Source: Neisseriaceae bacterium HSC-16F19
Lineage (GTDB): Bacteria; Pseudomonadota; Gammaproteobacteria; Burkholderiales; Neisseriaceae
Assembly (NCBI RefSeq): GCF_024171525.1
Contig: NZ_JALJZY010000008.1
Coordinates: 1 to 64,000, forward strand
Direction of reading: 5' to 3'
DNA: 64,000 nucleotides
In this document: piece by piece, positions 34,248 through 42,901 of the stretch
Layout: each line of letters begins with the position of its first letter
Numbering within the stretch: the first letter of the stretch is position 1
Notes under the pieces: model-generated
Told to the model about the DNA's origin: nothing
Databases searched by the model: none
What the model saw: only the letters and a program-made list of their open reading frames with translations
Made by a program: the position numbers and the translations under genes

Positions 34248-34918
34248 GCAGCCCGGTTTTCGATTTCGCCTTGCAGCTAAGCCTGGAAACCGCCGGGCGG
34301 CAGTTTGATTTGGACGCGGCCTGTCAAAGCGCGGTGTTGCGGCTGGCGCTGGTGGGCGCATCCGGCAGCGGCAAAAGCCTGATCTTGCAGCTGTTGTCCG
34401 GCCTGCTGCGCCCGGAGCGCGGCCATATCCGCATCAACGGCCGCTGCTTGGTGGATACCGCAGCGGGGGTGTGGTTGCCGCCGCAGAGGCGTGCGGTGGG
34501 GCTGGTGTATCAGGATTACGCCCTGTTTCCGCACCTGACCGTGGCGCAGAATATTGCCTTTGGCCGCCACCGCGGCTGGCGCCAGCCGCCGAAAAAAGCC
34601 GATGCCGCCACGCGGGAATGGTTGGAGCGCATGCAGCTGACGGCCATCGCCGACCATTACCCGCACCAGATTTCCGGCGGCCAGAAACAACGCACCGCCT
34701 TGGCGCGCACCTGCATTACCCGGCCGCAATGGCTGCTGCTGGACGAGCCCTTTTCCGCGCTCGACAGCGGTTTGCGCGCACAGATGCGCGGCCTGATTGC
34801 CGATTTGCAGCAGGAATTGGCCATACCGCTGTTGCTGGTCAGCCACGATGAGGCCGACACCCATCATCTGGCCGACGAGGTGTGGCATTTGCAGGGCGGC
34901 AGATTGCAGCGGCTGTAG
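34244..34918 (+). CDS. modC: molybdate ABC transporter ATPase, short form lacking the C-terminal Mop/TOBE domain
   Basis: Energises molybdate uptake. The 224-residue protein has a complete nucleotide-binding domain: Walker A GASGSGKS (38-45), signature ISGGQKQRTALART, Walker B LLLDEPFSALD and the H-loop SHDEAD. ModC normally has about 350 residues with a C-terminal TOBE domain that binds molybdate; here the frame ends at TAG (34916-34918), which is part of the GTAG head of an extragenic palindrome starting at 34915. The start follows GAAGGAGCGCAC. The two separate Mop proteins in the window could compensate. Confidence 0.92.
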   Translation: MSSPVFDFALQLSLETAGRQFDLDAACQSAVLRLALVGASGSGKSLILQLLSGLLRPERGHIRINGRCLVDTAAGVWLPPQRRAVGLVYQDYALFPHLTVAQNIAFGRHRGWRQPPKKADAATREWLERMQLTAIADHYPHQISGGQKQRTALARTCITRPQWLLLDEPFSALDSGLRAQMRGLIADLQQELAIPLLLVSHDEADTHHLADEVWHLQGGRLQRL

Positions 34919-34986
34919 GTCGGGCATTTATGCCCGAATGATTGTTCGGTTTGTCGGTTTTTGTCGGGCATTGATGCCCGACCTAC
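34915..34986. repeat. inverted pair of GTAGGTCGGGCAT-type palindromes at the 3-prime end of modC
   Basis: A GTAG-headed hairpin (stem TCGGGCAT) and its inverted partner (34963-34986) enclose about 25 bases. The TAG of the first head is the modC stop codon. The same stem class recurs at 46948-47016. Confidence 0.75.
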
Positions 34987-35033
34987 GGTCACTGACATAT
35001 TTGCATGCACAAGGCTGTTTGCCAATATCAGAC

Positions 35034-35070
35034 AGATTCTGCGACTCCGCTACGCTGCGCGCAGAATGAC
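35034..35070. repeat. GATTCTGCGACTCCGC...GCAGAATGAC repeat
   Basis: Hairpin-forming repeat whose ends, ATTCTGCG and CGCAGAAT, are complementary. A close copy in inverted orientation is at 43765-43804. Confidence 0.5.
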
Positions 35071-35135
35071 AGCAACGGCTCATCTTGCGCGCAGTCGCAT
35101 GATCTCTTTCAGTTTTATCACCCGCAAACATATCA

Positions 35136-35170
35136 AAAAGGCTGCCTGAAACGTTTTCAGGCAGCCTTTT
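35136..35170. terminator. inverted DNA-uptake-sequence terminator
   Basis: AAAAGGCTGCCTGAAA and its complement around a three-base loop give a 16-base stem with A/T-rich ends. It could end transcription from the modBC side and from the opposite strand. Confidence 0.6.
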
Positions 35171-35185
35171 CTATCAATCAGTTGG

Positions 35186-35295
35186 GTAGGGTGGGTGCTT
35201 GCACCCACGCGTTTTGCTGATTCAGTTCAATCCGTTCACATTATTCCATCCATCGTTTGGTAATGGTGGCGCGTGGGTGCAAGCACCCACCCTAC
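35186..35295. repeat. inverted pair of GTAGGGTGGGTGC palindromes
   Basis: Left copy 35186-35211 and inverted right copy 35270-35295, separated by about 58 bases of unique sequence. The right copy ends four bases before the stop codon of the HI_0552-like gene. Confidence 0.7.
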
Positions 35296-35298
35296 TCA

Positions 35299-35919
35299 TC
35301 ACGGTGCATGACAGGCTTCATACAAGGGCGTCAGGCGGCGCAGCGTGTCCGCGGCCCAGGCGGTGCAATCCTGCTGCGCCAAAATATCGCGCGGCAGGTG
35401 GCGGCCGATGCGGAAAAAATCGCGCTCGTCTGCGGGCATAAGGCCGGCGGCCTGTGCCGCTGCGGCTGAAGGGTGGTCGGCATATTCGTTGTCGCGGCCG
35501 CGCCAGATTTCAAAATCCGGCCAAGCGGCGGCATCGAAGCCGTCGCACCAGCGGCGGTATTGGGGCAGGGTGAGGGAAGAGGCGGCGGCTTTGTAGGCAT
35601 GCCAGTCGAGGCAGACGCTAAAGCGGCGGCGGTTGAGCAGCAGCGAGAGGATGGCGGCGGAATCGGCATGGTTGCGGTATTTGAAATAGGCAAAGAAATG
35701 CGCGCGCACCTGCCAGCCGTTGCACCAGCGTTCGATATGTGGCGGTGTAAAGGGCGGGCCCAATGCGTCGGCCACGGCCAAAACCAGCGTGCGCCAGTCC
35801 TGCCAGGCGGCGCGGTAGGCGGCTTTGACGGCGGGAATGTCGTCGGGGCTGTGCTGTTTGAGTTGGGCAAACTGGAAGAAAGGGCGGTCGAACAAATCGC
35901 AATGGGCGGCGGTGAGCAT
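35299..35919 (-). CDS. HI_0552-family protein of unknown function
   Basis: A 206-residue soluble protein that closely follows the Haemophilus HI_0552 pattern: LTAAHCDLFDRPFFQFAQLK at the start, PPHIERWCNGWQVRAHFFAY near 59-78, LLNRRRFSVCLDWHAYKA in the middle and LTPLYEACH at the end. No catalytic motif is obvious. It stands alone on the minus strand between modC and a small antitoxin-like gene. No clear Shine-Dalgarno was seen; upstream lies a short tandem repeat. Confidence 0.8.
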   Translation of the reverse strand: MLTAAHCDLFDRPFFQFAQLKQHSPDDIPAVKAAYRAAWQDWRTLVLAVADALGPPFTPPHIERWCNGWQVRAHFFAYFKYRNHADSAAILSLLLNRRRFSVCLDWHAYKAAASSLTLPQYRRWCDGFDAAAWPDFEIWRGRDNEYADHPSAAAAQAAGLMPADERDFFRIGRHLPRDILAQQDCTAWAADTLRRLTPLYEACHAP

Positions 35920-35924
35920 CGGGT

Positions 35925-35951
35925 ATCAGGTATCAGGTATCGGGAATCAGG
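35925..35951. repeat. short tandem repeat of about seven bases
   Basis: Three imperfect copies of GGTATCA lie just upstream of the HI_0552-like start. A related TGATTCC triplet array is at 48561-48581. Confidence 0.4.
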
Positions 35952-35955
35952 CGGT

Positions 35956-36141
35956 CTAACTTTCATGTTTTGCCACTCGTGACAAAAGTTCTGTATCTAA
36001 GCGGCGGAAAAACTCTGCTTGTTGCTTGTCGGAAAGCACTGGAGATTTCATCGCTGCTTCCACCTTGGCGCGCACCCATTGTTCATGAGCTGCTTTTTCT
36101 TGGTTGGACGTCTCACCATCCCATCTCAAAAATGATTTCAT
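35956..36141 (-). CDS. small antitoxin-like / stability-determinant-like protein
   Basis: A 61-residue protein beginning MKSFLRWDGETSNQEKAAHE, followed by WVRAKVEAAMKSP and a Lys/Arg-rich C-terminal helix. The layout (a short charged N-terminus, then W.RAKVE.AM..P) resembles RelE/ParE-partner antitoxins of the stability-determinant or PaaA type. The start at 36141 follows GGAAGGTCACT; the longer frame adds only eight residues. No toxin gene is adjacent, so it is an orphan. The assignment is tentative. Confidence 0.6.
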   Translation of the reverse strand: MKSFLRWDGETSNQEKAAHEQWVRAKVEAAMKSPVLSDKQQAEFFRRLDTELLSRVAKHES

Positions 36142-36242
36142 AGTGACCTTCCTTGGGGTTGTCATGCGGCGTACTGCGGGCTGCCATTGTAGCGCAGCGC
36201 AGGCTCTTGATTGCGGGTTTTGTCGGGCGTTAGTTGTGAACT

Positions 36243-36258
36243 ACTTCCAAAGAACTAG
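36243..36258. promoter_or_regulatory. candidate NarL 7-2-7 operator upstream of narG
   Basis: TACTTCC-AA-AGAACTA: two heptamers in inverted orientation with a two-base centre, the arrangement used by NarL/NarP (heptamer consensus TACYYMT). The site centre is about 277 bases before the narG start. Near-identical sites precede narX (44084-44099) and narK1 (48590-48605). Confidence 0.65.
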
Positions 36259-36405
36259 ACGCCTAGGCCAAAAGCGTTTTTTTGTTCCGTCTTTTGCGGA
36301 GGCGGGCAAATGCTTTGGCTGCATATTTTCAGGCAGGGCGCTGCTTTATAGTCCAGCGTGTTGAAAATTATTTTTCAGCCCGGCATCCGTCGCGCCGAAC
36401 AAATA

Positions 36406-36509
36406 ATACCAATTCAAAAAATTAAGATAACAAGGCGGCGAGCCGAAGACAGTACAAGTAGTACGGCAAGGCGAGACAACGAAGTTAGATTATTTTTTTG
36501 GATTGGTAT
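36406..36509. mobile_element. Correia-type repeat element, short form, in the narG leader
   Basis: ATACCAATTCAAAAAATTAAG at the left pairs with the complement of TTTTTTTGGATTGGTAT at the right. The interior holds CAAGGCGGCGAGCCGAAGAC and GTACAAGTAGTACGG. The termini differ from the TATAGTCGAA class, so this is a second terminal subtype. It lies directly before the narG Shine-Dalgarno (AAGGAA). Confidence 0.8.
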
Positions 36510-36527
36510 AAGTATAAGGAACCTGCC

Positions 36528-39500
36528 ATGAGCCATTTTTTAGACCGCCTGAAATTTTTCAGCAAGCAGCACGAGCCGTTCGCCAACGGGCACGGCGTTT
36601 TAACCACCGAAGACCGCAAATGGGAAAATGCCTACCGCAGCCGCTGGCAGCACGACCGCGTGGCACGCTCCACCCACGGTGTGAACTGCACAGGTTCGTG
36701 CAGTTGGAAGATTTACGTTAAAAACGGCATCATCACCTGGGAAACCCAGCAAACCGACTACCCGCGCACCCGCCCCGACCTGCCCAACCACGAGCCGCGC
36801 GGCTGCCCGCGCGGGGCGTCTTACAGCTGGTATGTGTATTCCGCCCAACGCATCAAATATCCGATGATGCGCGGCGCGCTGGCCGAATTGTGGCGCGAGG
36901 CGCGCAAAACCAAAGACCCGATTGCCGCCTGGGCTTGGATTGTGGAAGACCCCGAACGGGCGAAATCGTATAAATCACAGCGCGGCTTGGGCGGCTTCGT
37001 GCGCACCAACTGGGAAGAAGCCTACGAGCTGGTGGCCGCCGCCAACGCCTATACCGTGAAGAAATACGGCCCCGACCGCATCATCGGCTTCTCGCCGATT
37101 CCGGCCATGTCGATGATTAGTTATTCTTCCGGCGCCCGCTATCTGGGCTTAATCGGCGGCGTGCCGCTGTCGTTCTACGACTGGTATTGCGATTTGCCGC
37201 CCGCCAGCCCGCAAACCTGGGGCGAGCAGACCGACGTGGCCGAATCGGCCGACTGGTATAACTCCAACTATCTCTTGGTTTGGGGTTCCAACATCCCCAT
37301 GACCCGCACCCCCGACGCCCACTTCTACACCGAAGTGCGCTACAAAGGCACCAAAACCGTGGCGATTTCGTCCGACTTCGGCGAGATGGCCAAATTCGGC
37401 GATATCTGGCTGGCGCCCAAACAGGGCACCGACGCCGCCTTGGCCATGGCCATGGGTCATGTGATTCTGAAAGAATTCCACGTTCAAAACCCGTCCGACT
37501 ATTTCCAAGACTATTGCCGCCGCTTAACCGACATGCCCATGCTGGTGCGCCTGAAAGCGGATGCCAAAGGCTATGTGCCGGAATACCTGCTGCGTGCGTC
37601 CGATTTGGACAATAACTTCGGCGAAGACAAAAACCCGGAATGGAAAGTCTTGGCCTGGGACGAAAAGGCCGACGGCCTGATGGTGCCCAACGGTTCGGTA
37701 GGCTTCCGCTGGGACGGCAGCGGCAAATGGAATCTGGAAACCCGCGCCCAAGAAAAAGACGTTCAGGCAGCCTTGAGCCTGAAAGAGCGTGCCGATGAGG
37801 TGCTCAATGTCGGCTTTGCCTATTTCGGCGGCGAACACGAGGACATGATTTACCGCAAAGTGCCGGTGAAACAGGTGAAACTGGCCGACGGCAGCACAGG
37901 TTATGTGGCCACCGTGTTTGACCTGATGCTGGCGCAATACGGCGTGGATCACGGTCTGAACTGCCCCAATACCCCCACCAGCTACGAACAGGACATGCCC
38001 TATACCCCGGCATGGCAGGAAAAACACACCGGCGTGAAACCGTCGCTGGTGATTCAGGTGGCCCGCGAATTCGCGCAAAACGCCCACGACACCCACGGCC
38101 GCTCCATGGTGATTGTGGGTGCCGGTCTCAACCACTGGTACCACTTGGACATGAACTACCGCGGTCTCATCAATATGCTGATGATGTGCGGCACCATCGG
38201 CAAATCCGGCGGCGGCTGGTGTCACTATGTGGGTCAGGAAAAACTGCGTCCGCAATCCGGTTGGGCACCGCTGACCTTCGCGCTCGACTGGCACCGTCCG
38301 GCACGCCAAATGAACGGCACGTCCTTCTGGTATGCCCATTCCAGCCAATGGCGTCACGAAAAACTGGGCATGGACGAATTGCTCGCTCCCACTGCCGACG
38401 GCGCTATGGGTCAGATGTCCATGATCGATTACAACGCCAAGGCCGAGCGTATGGGCTGGTTGCCGTCCGCACCGCAATTGGGCGCCAACCCCTTGGATGT
38501 GGCCGACCAGGCCGCCGCGGCGGGCATGGAAGTGCCGGATTACATCGTCAAGAGCCTGAAAGACGGCAGCTTGGATTTGGCCTGTAACGACCCCGACAAT
38601 CCGGTCAACTTCCCGCGCAATATGTTTATCTGGCGCTCCAATCTGCTCGGTTCCTCCGGCAAAGGTACCGAATACCTGCTCAAATACCTGCTCGGCGCAC
38701 AAAGCGGCCTGATGAGCGATGAGGCCGACTGCATCACGCCCAAGGAAATCACCGTGCGCCCGGCGGTGGAAGGCAAGCTGGACCTGTTCACCCTGCTCGA
38801 TTTCCGCATGAATACCACCTGTCTGTATGCGGACGTGATTTTCCCCACCGCCACCTGGTATGAAAAATACGATTTGAACACTTCGGACATGCACCCCTTT
38901 ATCCACCCGTTTACCGAGGCGGTGCAACCCTTGTGGCAAAGCCGTTCCGACTGGGACATCTACAAAGGCTTGGCGAAGAAATTCAGCGAACTGGCCAAAG
39001 ACTACATCGGCGTGCGCAAAGACATTGTGATGACCCCGCTGATGCACGACAGTCCGCAGGAAATGGGCCAGCCCTTCGATCCGAAAGACTGGAAACACGG
39101 CGAATGCGAGCCGGTTCCCGGCAAAACCATGCCCAATATCACCGTGGTGGAGCGCGACTACGGCGCCATTTACGAGAAATTCACTTCGCTCGGCCCCTTG
39201 TTGGAGAAAGTGAACAACAACGGTAAAGGCATGGCTTGGGACACCAAGCACGAAGTGGAATACCTGCGCAAACTCAACGGCGTGCAGGCTGAAGGCGCGG
39301 GCAAAGGCCAGCCGAAAATCGAATCGGCCATCGATGCCTGCGAGGTCATCCTGACCCTGGCGCCGGAAACCAACGGCCATGTGTCCAAAAAAGCCTGGCA
39401 GGCGCTGGGCAAAGCCACCGGCCGCGACCACACCCATTTGATTAACAGCAGCGAGCATACCGCCATCCGCTTCCACGACATCGTGGCGCAACCGCGCAAG

Positions 39501-40199
39501 ATTGTGACTTCGCCGATTTGGTCCGGCGTGGAGAGCGAAGAGGTGTGCTACACCGCCGGTTACACCAATGTGCACGAGCTGATTCCGTGGCGCACCCTGT
39601 CCGGCCGCCAGCAGTTCTACCAAGACCACAAATGGATGCGCGACTTCGGTGCCGGTTTCTGCGTGTACCGTCCGGCGGTGGACACCAAAACCACGGCCAA
39701 GCTCTTGGGCCAGAAACCCAACGGCAATAAGGAAATCACGCTCAACTTCCTGACACCGCACCAAAAATGGGGCATCCACTCCACCTATTCGGAAAACCTG
39801 CGCATGCTCACGCTCTCGCGCGGCGGCCCGCATGTGTGGATCAGTGAAATCGACGCCAAGAAAGCCGGTATTGTCGATAACGACTGGGTGGAAGTGTTCA
39901 ATGTCAACGGCGCCATTGCCTGCCGTGCCATTGTCAGCCAGCGCATTCCGGAAACCATGATCCTGATGTACCACGCCCAGGAAAAACTGGTGCACACCCC
40001 GGTGGCGGAAAGCACCGGCATCCGCGGCGGTATCCACAACTCGGTGACCAAGGCCGTGTTGAACCCCACGCACATGATCGGCGGCTACGCCCAACTGGCC
40101 TACAGCTTCAACTACTACGGCACCGTGGGCTGTAACCGCGACGAGTGGGTGATTGTGCGCAAGATGAACAAAGTGGACTGGATGGACGAACCGGCCTGA
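36528..40199 (+). CDS. narG: respiratory nitrate reductase alpha subunit
   Basis: Catalytic molybdenum subunit of the membrane-bound nitrate reductase; reduces nitrate to nitrite on the cytosolic face. The 1223 residues include the FS0 [4Fe-4S] ligands His50, Cys54, Cys58 and Cys93 and the molybdenum ligand Asp222 in YDWYCDLPPASP. The start (ATGAGCCATTTT) follows AAGGAACCTGCC; an in-frame start 30 bases earlier lies in the Correia element end. It leads narG-cupin-narH-narJ-narI, with a NarL-like site upstream. Confidence 0.98.
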   Translation: MSHFLDRLKFFSKQHEPFANGHGVLTTEDRKWENAYRSRWQHDRVARSTHGVNCTGSCSWKIYVKNGIITWETQQTDYPRTRPDLPNHEPRGCPRGASYSWYVYSAQRIKYPMMRGALAELWREARKTKDPIAAWAWIVEDPERAKSYKSQRGLGGFVRTNWEEAYELVAAANAYTVKKYGPDRIIGFSPIPAMSMISYSSGARYLGLIGGVPLSFYDWYCDLPPASPQTWGEQTDVAESADWYNSNYLLVWGSNIPMTRTPDAHFYTEVRYKGTKTVAISSDFGEMAKFGDIWLAPKQGTDAALAMAMGHVILKEFHVQNPSDYFQDYCRRLTDMPMLVRLKADAKGYVPEYLLRASDLDNNFGEDKNPEWKVLAWDEKADGLMVPNGSVGFRWDGSGKWNLETRAQEKDVQAALSLKERADEVLNVGFAYFGGEHEDMIYRKVPVKQVKLADGSTGYVATVFDLMLAQYGVDHGLNCPNTPTSYEQDMPYTPAWQEKHTGVKPSLVIQVAREFAQNAHDTHGRSMVIVGAGLNHWYHLDMNYRGLINMLMMCGTIGKSGGGWCHYVGQEKLRPQSGWAPLTFALDWHRPARQMNGTSFWYAHSSQWRHEKLGMDELLAPTADGAMGQMSMIDYNAKAERMGWLPSAPQLGANPLDVADQAAAAGMEVPDYIVKSLKDGSLDLACNDPDNPVNFPRNMFIWRSNLLGSSGKGTEYLLKYLLGAQSGLMSDEADCITPKEITVRPAVEGKLDLFTLLDFRMNTTCLYADVIFPTATWYEKYDLNTSDMHPFIHPFTEAVQPLWQSRSDWDIYKGLAKKFSELAKDYIGVRKDIVMTPLMHDSPQEMGQPFDPKDWKHGECEPVPGKTMPNITVVERDYGAIYEKFTSLGPLLEKVNNNGKGMAWDTKHEVEYLRKLNGVQAEGAGKGQPKIESAIDACEVILTLAPETNGHVSKKAWQALGKATGRDHTHLINSSEHTAIRFHDIVAQPRKIVTSPIWSGVESEEVCYTAGYTNVHELIPWRTLSGRQQFYQDHKWMRDFGAGFCVYRPAVDTKTTAKLLGQKPNGNKEITLNFLTPHQKWGIHSTYSENLRMLTLSRGGPHVWISEIDAKKAGIVDNDWVEVFNVNGAIACRAIVSQRIPETMILMYHAQEKLVHTPVAESTGIRGGIHNSVTKAVLNPTHMIGGYAQLAYSFNYYGTVGCNRDEWVIVRKMNKVDWMDEPA

Positions 40200-40233
40200 A
40201 CACAGGCTGCCTGAAAACCTGGGGGATAACACC

Positions 40234-40593
40234 ATGACCGCACCCGTAATCCTGCACCTGGCCGAGCATTTGGCGGCACACGCCGATCAAGCGCTGCGCA
40301 GCGTGCTGCACCAGGGCGGCGATATCAATGTAGTGTTATGGCAAATCCCCGCCGGTGCGTCCCTGCCGCTGCACCGCCACCCGCAAGGCGAAGATGTCTG
40401 GGTGCTGTTACAGGGCAGGGCACGGCTGCAAGACGATGACAACAGCGGCCGTCTGCTCACAGCGGGCGACACCGTCATCATCGGCACAGGTCAGGCGCAC
40501 GGGCTTTACAACGACGGCAGCGAAGACTGTGTGTTGTTGTCGCTCATCCGCCCGCAGGCCGGTTTTCAGGCCCTGTCTGCCAACGAAGATTAA
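40234..40593 (+). CDS. single-domain cupin protein inserted between narG and narH
   Basis: A 119-residue protein with one cupin barrel: motif 1 PLHRHPQGEDVWVLLQGRA (about 45-63) supplies two His and a Glu for a metal, and motif 2 is GDTVIIGTGQAHGLYN (about 78-93). It begins 34 bases after narG and ends 78 bases before narH, on the same strand, so it is almost certainly co-transcribed. A cupin here is unusual; most nar operons go directly from narG to narH. Its role could be regulatory or in cofactor handling. Function unknown. Confidence 0.85.
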   Translation: MTAPVILHLAEHLAAHADQALRSVLHQGGDINVVLWQIPAGASLPLHRHPQGEDVWVLLQGRARLQDDDNSGRLLTAGDTVIIGTGQAHGLYNDGSEDCVLLSLIRPQAGFQALSANED

Positions 40594-40671
40594 GCACATT
40601 CATCCAATACCGATTCAGGTTGTCTGAAAACCTTTCAGGCAGCATGAAAAAACACCAAAAGGAACACCATT

Positions 40672-42231
40672 ATGAAAATCAGAGCGCAAGTCGGCATGGT
40701 GCTGAACCTCGACAAATGCATCGGCTGCCACACCTGCTCCGTTACCTGCAAAAACGTGTGGACCAGCCGCGACGGCGTGGAATATGCGTGGTTTAACAAT
40801 GTGGAAACCAAGCCCGGCATCGGTTTCCCTAAAAACTGGGAAGACCAGGAAAAATGGAACGGCGGCTGGGTACGCAAGCCCGACGGCAAGCTGGTGCCCA
40901 AACAGGGCGGCAAGCTGAAGATTTTGGCCAATATTTTCGCCAACCCCAATATGCCGCAGATCGACGACTACTACGAGCCGTTTACCTACGACTACGAGCA
41001 TCTGCAAAACGCGCCGCGCATGAAAACCGCGCCCACCGCACGCCCGATTTCGGTGCTCACCGGCAAGAAAATGGACAAAGTCGAGTGGGGCCCCAACTGG
41101 GAAGACGACTTGGCCGGCGAATTTGAAAAACGCGGCAAAGACGTGCTGTTTGAAGGCATCCAGAAAGAAATGCACGCCGCCTTCGAGCAGACCTTCATGA
41201 TGTATCTGCCGCGCCTGTGCGAGCACTGTCTGAATCCCACCTGTATCGCTTCCTGTCCTTCAGGCAGCATCTACAAACGCGAAGACGACGGCATCGTGCT
41301 GATTGACCAGGACAAATGCCGCGGTTGGCGTATGTGCGTGTCCGGCTGCCCCTACAAAAAAATCTATTACAACTGGACCAGCGGCAAGGCGGAAAAATGC
41401 ACTTTCTGCTATCCGCGTATCGAAGGCGGCCAGCCCACCGTGTGTTCCGAAACCTGCGTCGGCCGCATCCGCTACCTGGGCGTATTGCTGTATGACGCCG
41501 ACAAAATCGAACAAGCCGCCAGCGTGGCCGATACCCAAGACCTGTATGAAGCACAGCTGGGCCTGTTCCTGAACCCCAACGACCCGGCGGTCGAGCGCGA
41601 AGCCCTGAAACAGGGCATCAGCCAAAGCTGGATCGACGCAGCCAAACAGTCGCCGGTGTACAAAATGGCGATGGAATGGAAAGTGGCCTTCCCGCTGCAC
41701 CCCGAATACCGCACCCTGCCCATGGTGTGGTACATCCCGCCGCTGTCTCCCATCCAATCCGCCATTGAAAACGGCCTGGTGGGCGAAAACGGCATCATCC
41801 CCAGCGTGGACGAAATGCGCATCCCGCTGCGCTATCTGGCCAACCTGCTCACCGCAGGCAAAGTGGAGCCGATTAAATTCGCGCTCGAACGCATGATTGC
41901 CATGCGCCGCTTCAAACGCGGCCAGGTGGTGCACGGTGAGACTCTGGAACAAACCCTGGACGGCACCGGCCTGACCCCGGCCATGGTGGAAGAGATGTAC
42001 CAGATCATGGCGATTGCCAATTACGAAGACCGCTTCGTGATTCCCACTTCGCACAAAGAAATGGTGGAAAACAGCTTTGACGACAAAGCCGGCTGCGGCT
42101 TCACCTTCGGCAACGGCTGCTCCGGCGGTGCTTCGGAAGAAAGCCTGTTCGGCAAACGCAAAGGCACGCCCATCATCTTCCACGGCCTGCGTGAAGACGC
42201 GGAGAAAAACCGCAAAGAGGGAGTACGCTGA
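40672..42231 (+). CDS. narH: respiratory nitrate reductase beta subunit
   Basis: Iron-sulfur electron-transfer subunit linking NarI haems to NarG. The 519 residues carry four cluster motifs: CIGCHTCSVTC (Cys16, 19, 22, 26), CEHCLNPTCIASC, CRGWRMCVSGC (Trp in place of one Cys, which makes a [3Fe-4S] centre) and CTFCYPRIEGGQPTVCSETC. The start follows AAAAGGAACACCATT. Its stop codon overlaps the narJ start by one base. Confidence 0.98.
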   Translation: MKIRAQVGMVLNLDKCIGCHTCSVTCKNVWTSRDGVEYAWFNNVETKPGIGFPKNWEDQEKWNGGWVRKPDGKLVPKQGGKLKILANIFANPNMPQIDDYYEPFTYDYEHLQNAPRMKTAPTARPISVLTGKKMDKVEWGPNWEDDLAGEFEKRGKDVLFEGIQKEMHAAFEQTFMMYLPRLCEHCLNPTCIASCPSGSIYKREDDGIVLIDQDKCRGWRMCVSGCPYKKIYYNWTSGKAEKCTFCYPRIEGGQPTVCSETCVGRIRYLGVLLYDADKIEQAASVADTQDLYEAQLGLFLNPNDPAVEREALKQGISQSWIDAAKQSPVYKMAMEWKVAFPLHPEYRTLPMVWYIPPLSPIQSAIENGLVGENGIIPSVDEMRIPLRYLANLLTAGKVEPIKFALERMIAMRRFKRGQVVHGETLEQTLDGTGLTPAMVEEMYQIMAIANYEDRFVIPTSHKEMVENSFDDKAGCGFTFGNGCSGGASEESLFGKRKGTPIIFHGLREDAEKNRKEGVR

Positions 42232-42899
42232 TGAGCGCCAATCCCGTTTACAAATGGTTTTCCGCGCTGATGTGCTATCCGGAAGCCGAGCTTGTCGAGG
42301 CCCTGCCTGAGTTTCAGGCAGCCTTGGCAAGCTGGCCCGAATTGCGCTTGCAGGCGGACAAGCTGCAAGGTTTTCTCGATTATCTTGCCGCCCATCCCTT
42401 GCGTACTTTGCAGGAAAACTACGTCAAGACCTTCGACCACAACCGCCATCACGCGCTCTACATCTTCGAGCATGTGTACGGCGAAGACCGCGACCGCGGC
42501 AGTGCCATGGTGGATTTGCTGGACGAATACCGCAGCCACGGTTTCGAACTCGGCGACGACGAGCTGCCGGATTACCTGCCCGCCTTGCTGGAATATTTTT
42601 CCTACGTCGATAACGCGCACGCGCAAAAACTCTTGGGTGATGCCGTGCATGTGATCGCCCACATCGGCGGCAAGCTGGCGCAAAACGGCTCGCCCTATGC
42701 GGCCCTGCTGGCGGGTGTGACGGCCTTGAGCCCGGTGGCACCGCAGCCTTTGATCGAGCCGCCGGTGCGTGATATGGACGAAGCCATGGAAACCTTCGGC
42801 CCCGATGTTTCCGGCTTCGAACCGCTGCTCAAACCCAGTATCGAGACCATTCAGTTTTATCCCAAAGCCGCGTATCAGACGGCGCGGGAAGGAGCCTAA
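42231..42899 (+). CDS. narJ: nitrate reductase assembly chaperone
   Basis: Cytosolic chaperone that keeps NarGH soluble until cofactor insertion is complete; it is not part of the final enzyme. The 222 residues show YKWFSALMCYPEAELVEALP at the start, QENYVKTFDHNRHHALYIFEHVYGEDRDRG in the middle and the TorD/NarJ helical fold pattern. Its start is coupled to the narH stop codon (TGATG). An in-frame DNA uptake sequence is read near residue 30 (FQAAL). Confidence 0.95.
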   Translation: MSANPVYKWFSALMCYPEAELVEALPEFQAALASWPELRLQADKLQGFLDYLAAHPLRTLQENYVKTFDHNRHHALYIFEHVYGEDRDRGSAMVDLLDEYRSHGFELGDDELPDYLPALLEYFSYVDNAHAQKLLGDAVHVIAHIGGKLAQNGSPYAALLAGVTALSPVAPQPLIEPPVRDMDEAMETFGPDVSGFEPLLKPSIETIQFYPKAAYQTAREGA

Positions 42900-42901
42900 C
42901 C

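Larger units (their letters stand above)
36142..36527. other. narG upstream regulatory region
   Basis: Contains no gene. It holds a 7-2-7 NarL-like palindrome at 36243-36258, a DNA-uptake-like TTTTCAGGCAGGG at about 36327 and a Correia-type element (36406-36509) that ends 18 bases before the narG start. No complete FNR palindrome (TTGAT-N4-ATCAA) was seen, only the half-site TTGAT near 36209. Confidence 0.6.

Noticed and set aside
36205..36220. FNR box upstream of narG
   Set aside because: Only the half-site TTGAT was found; the ATCAA partner at N4 spacing is absent.
37524..40235. 903-codon minus-strand open frame over narG
   Set aside because: High-G+C coding DNA often leaves the opposite strand open. 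The product is His/Val-rich with no domain, and narG is certain.
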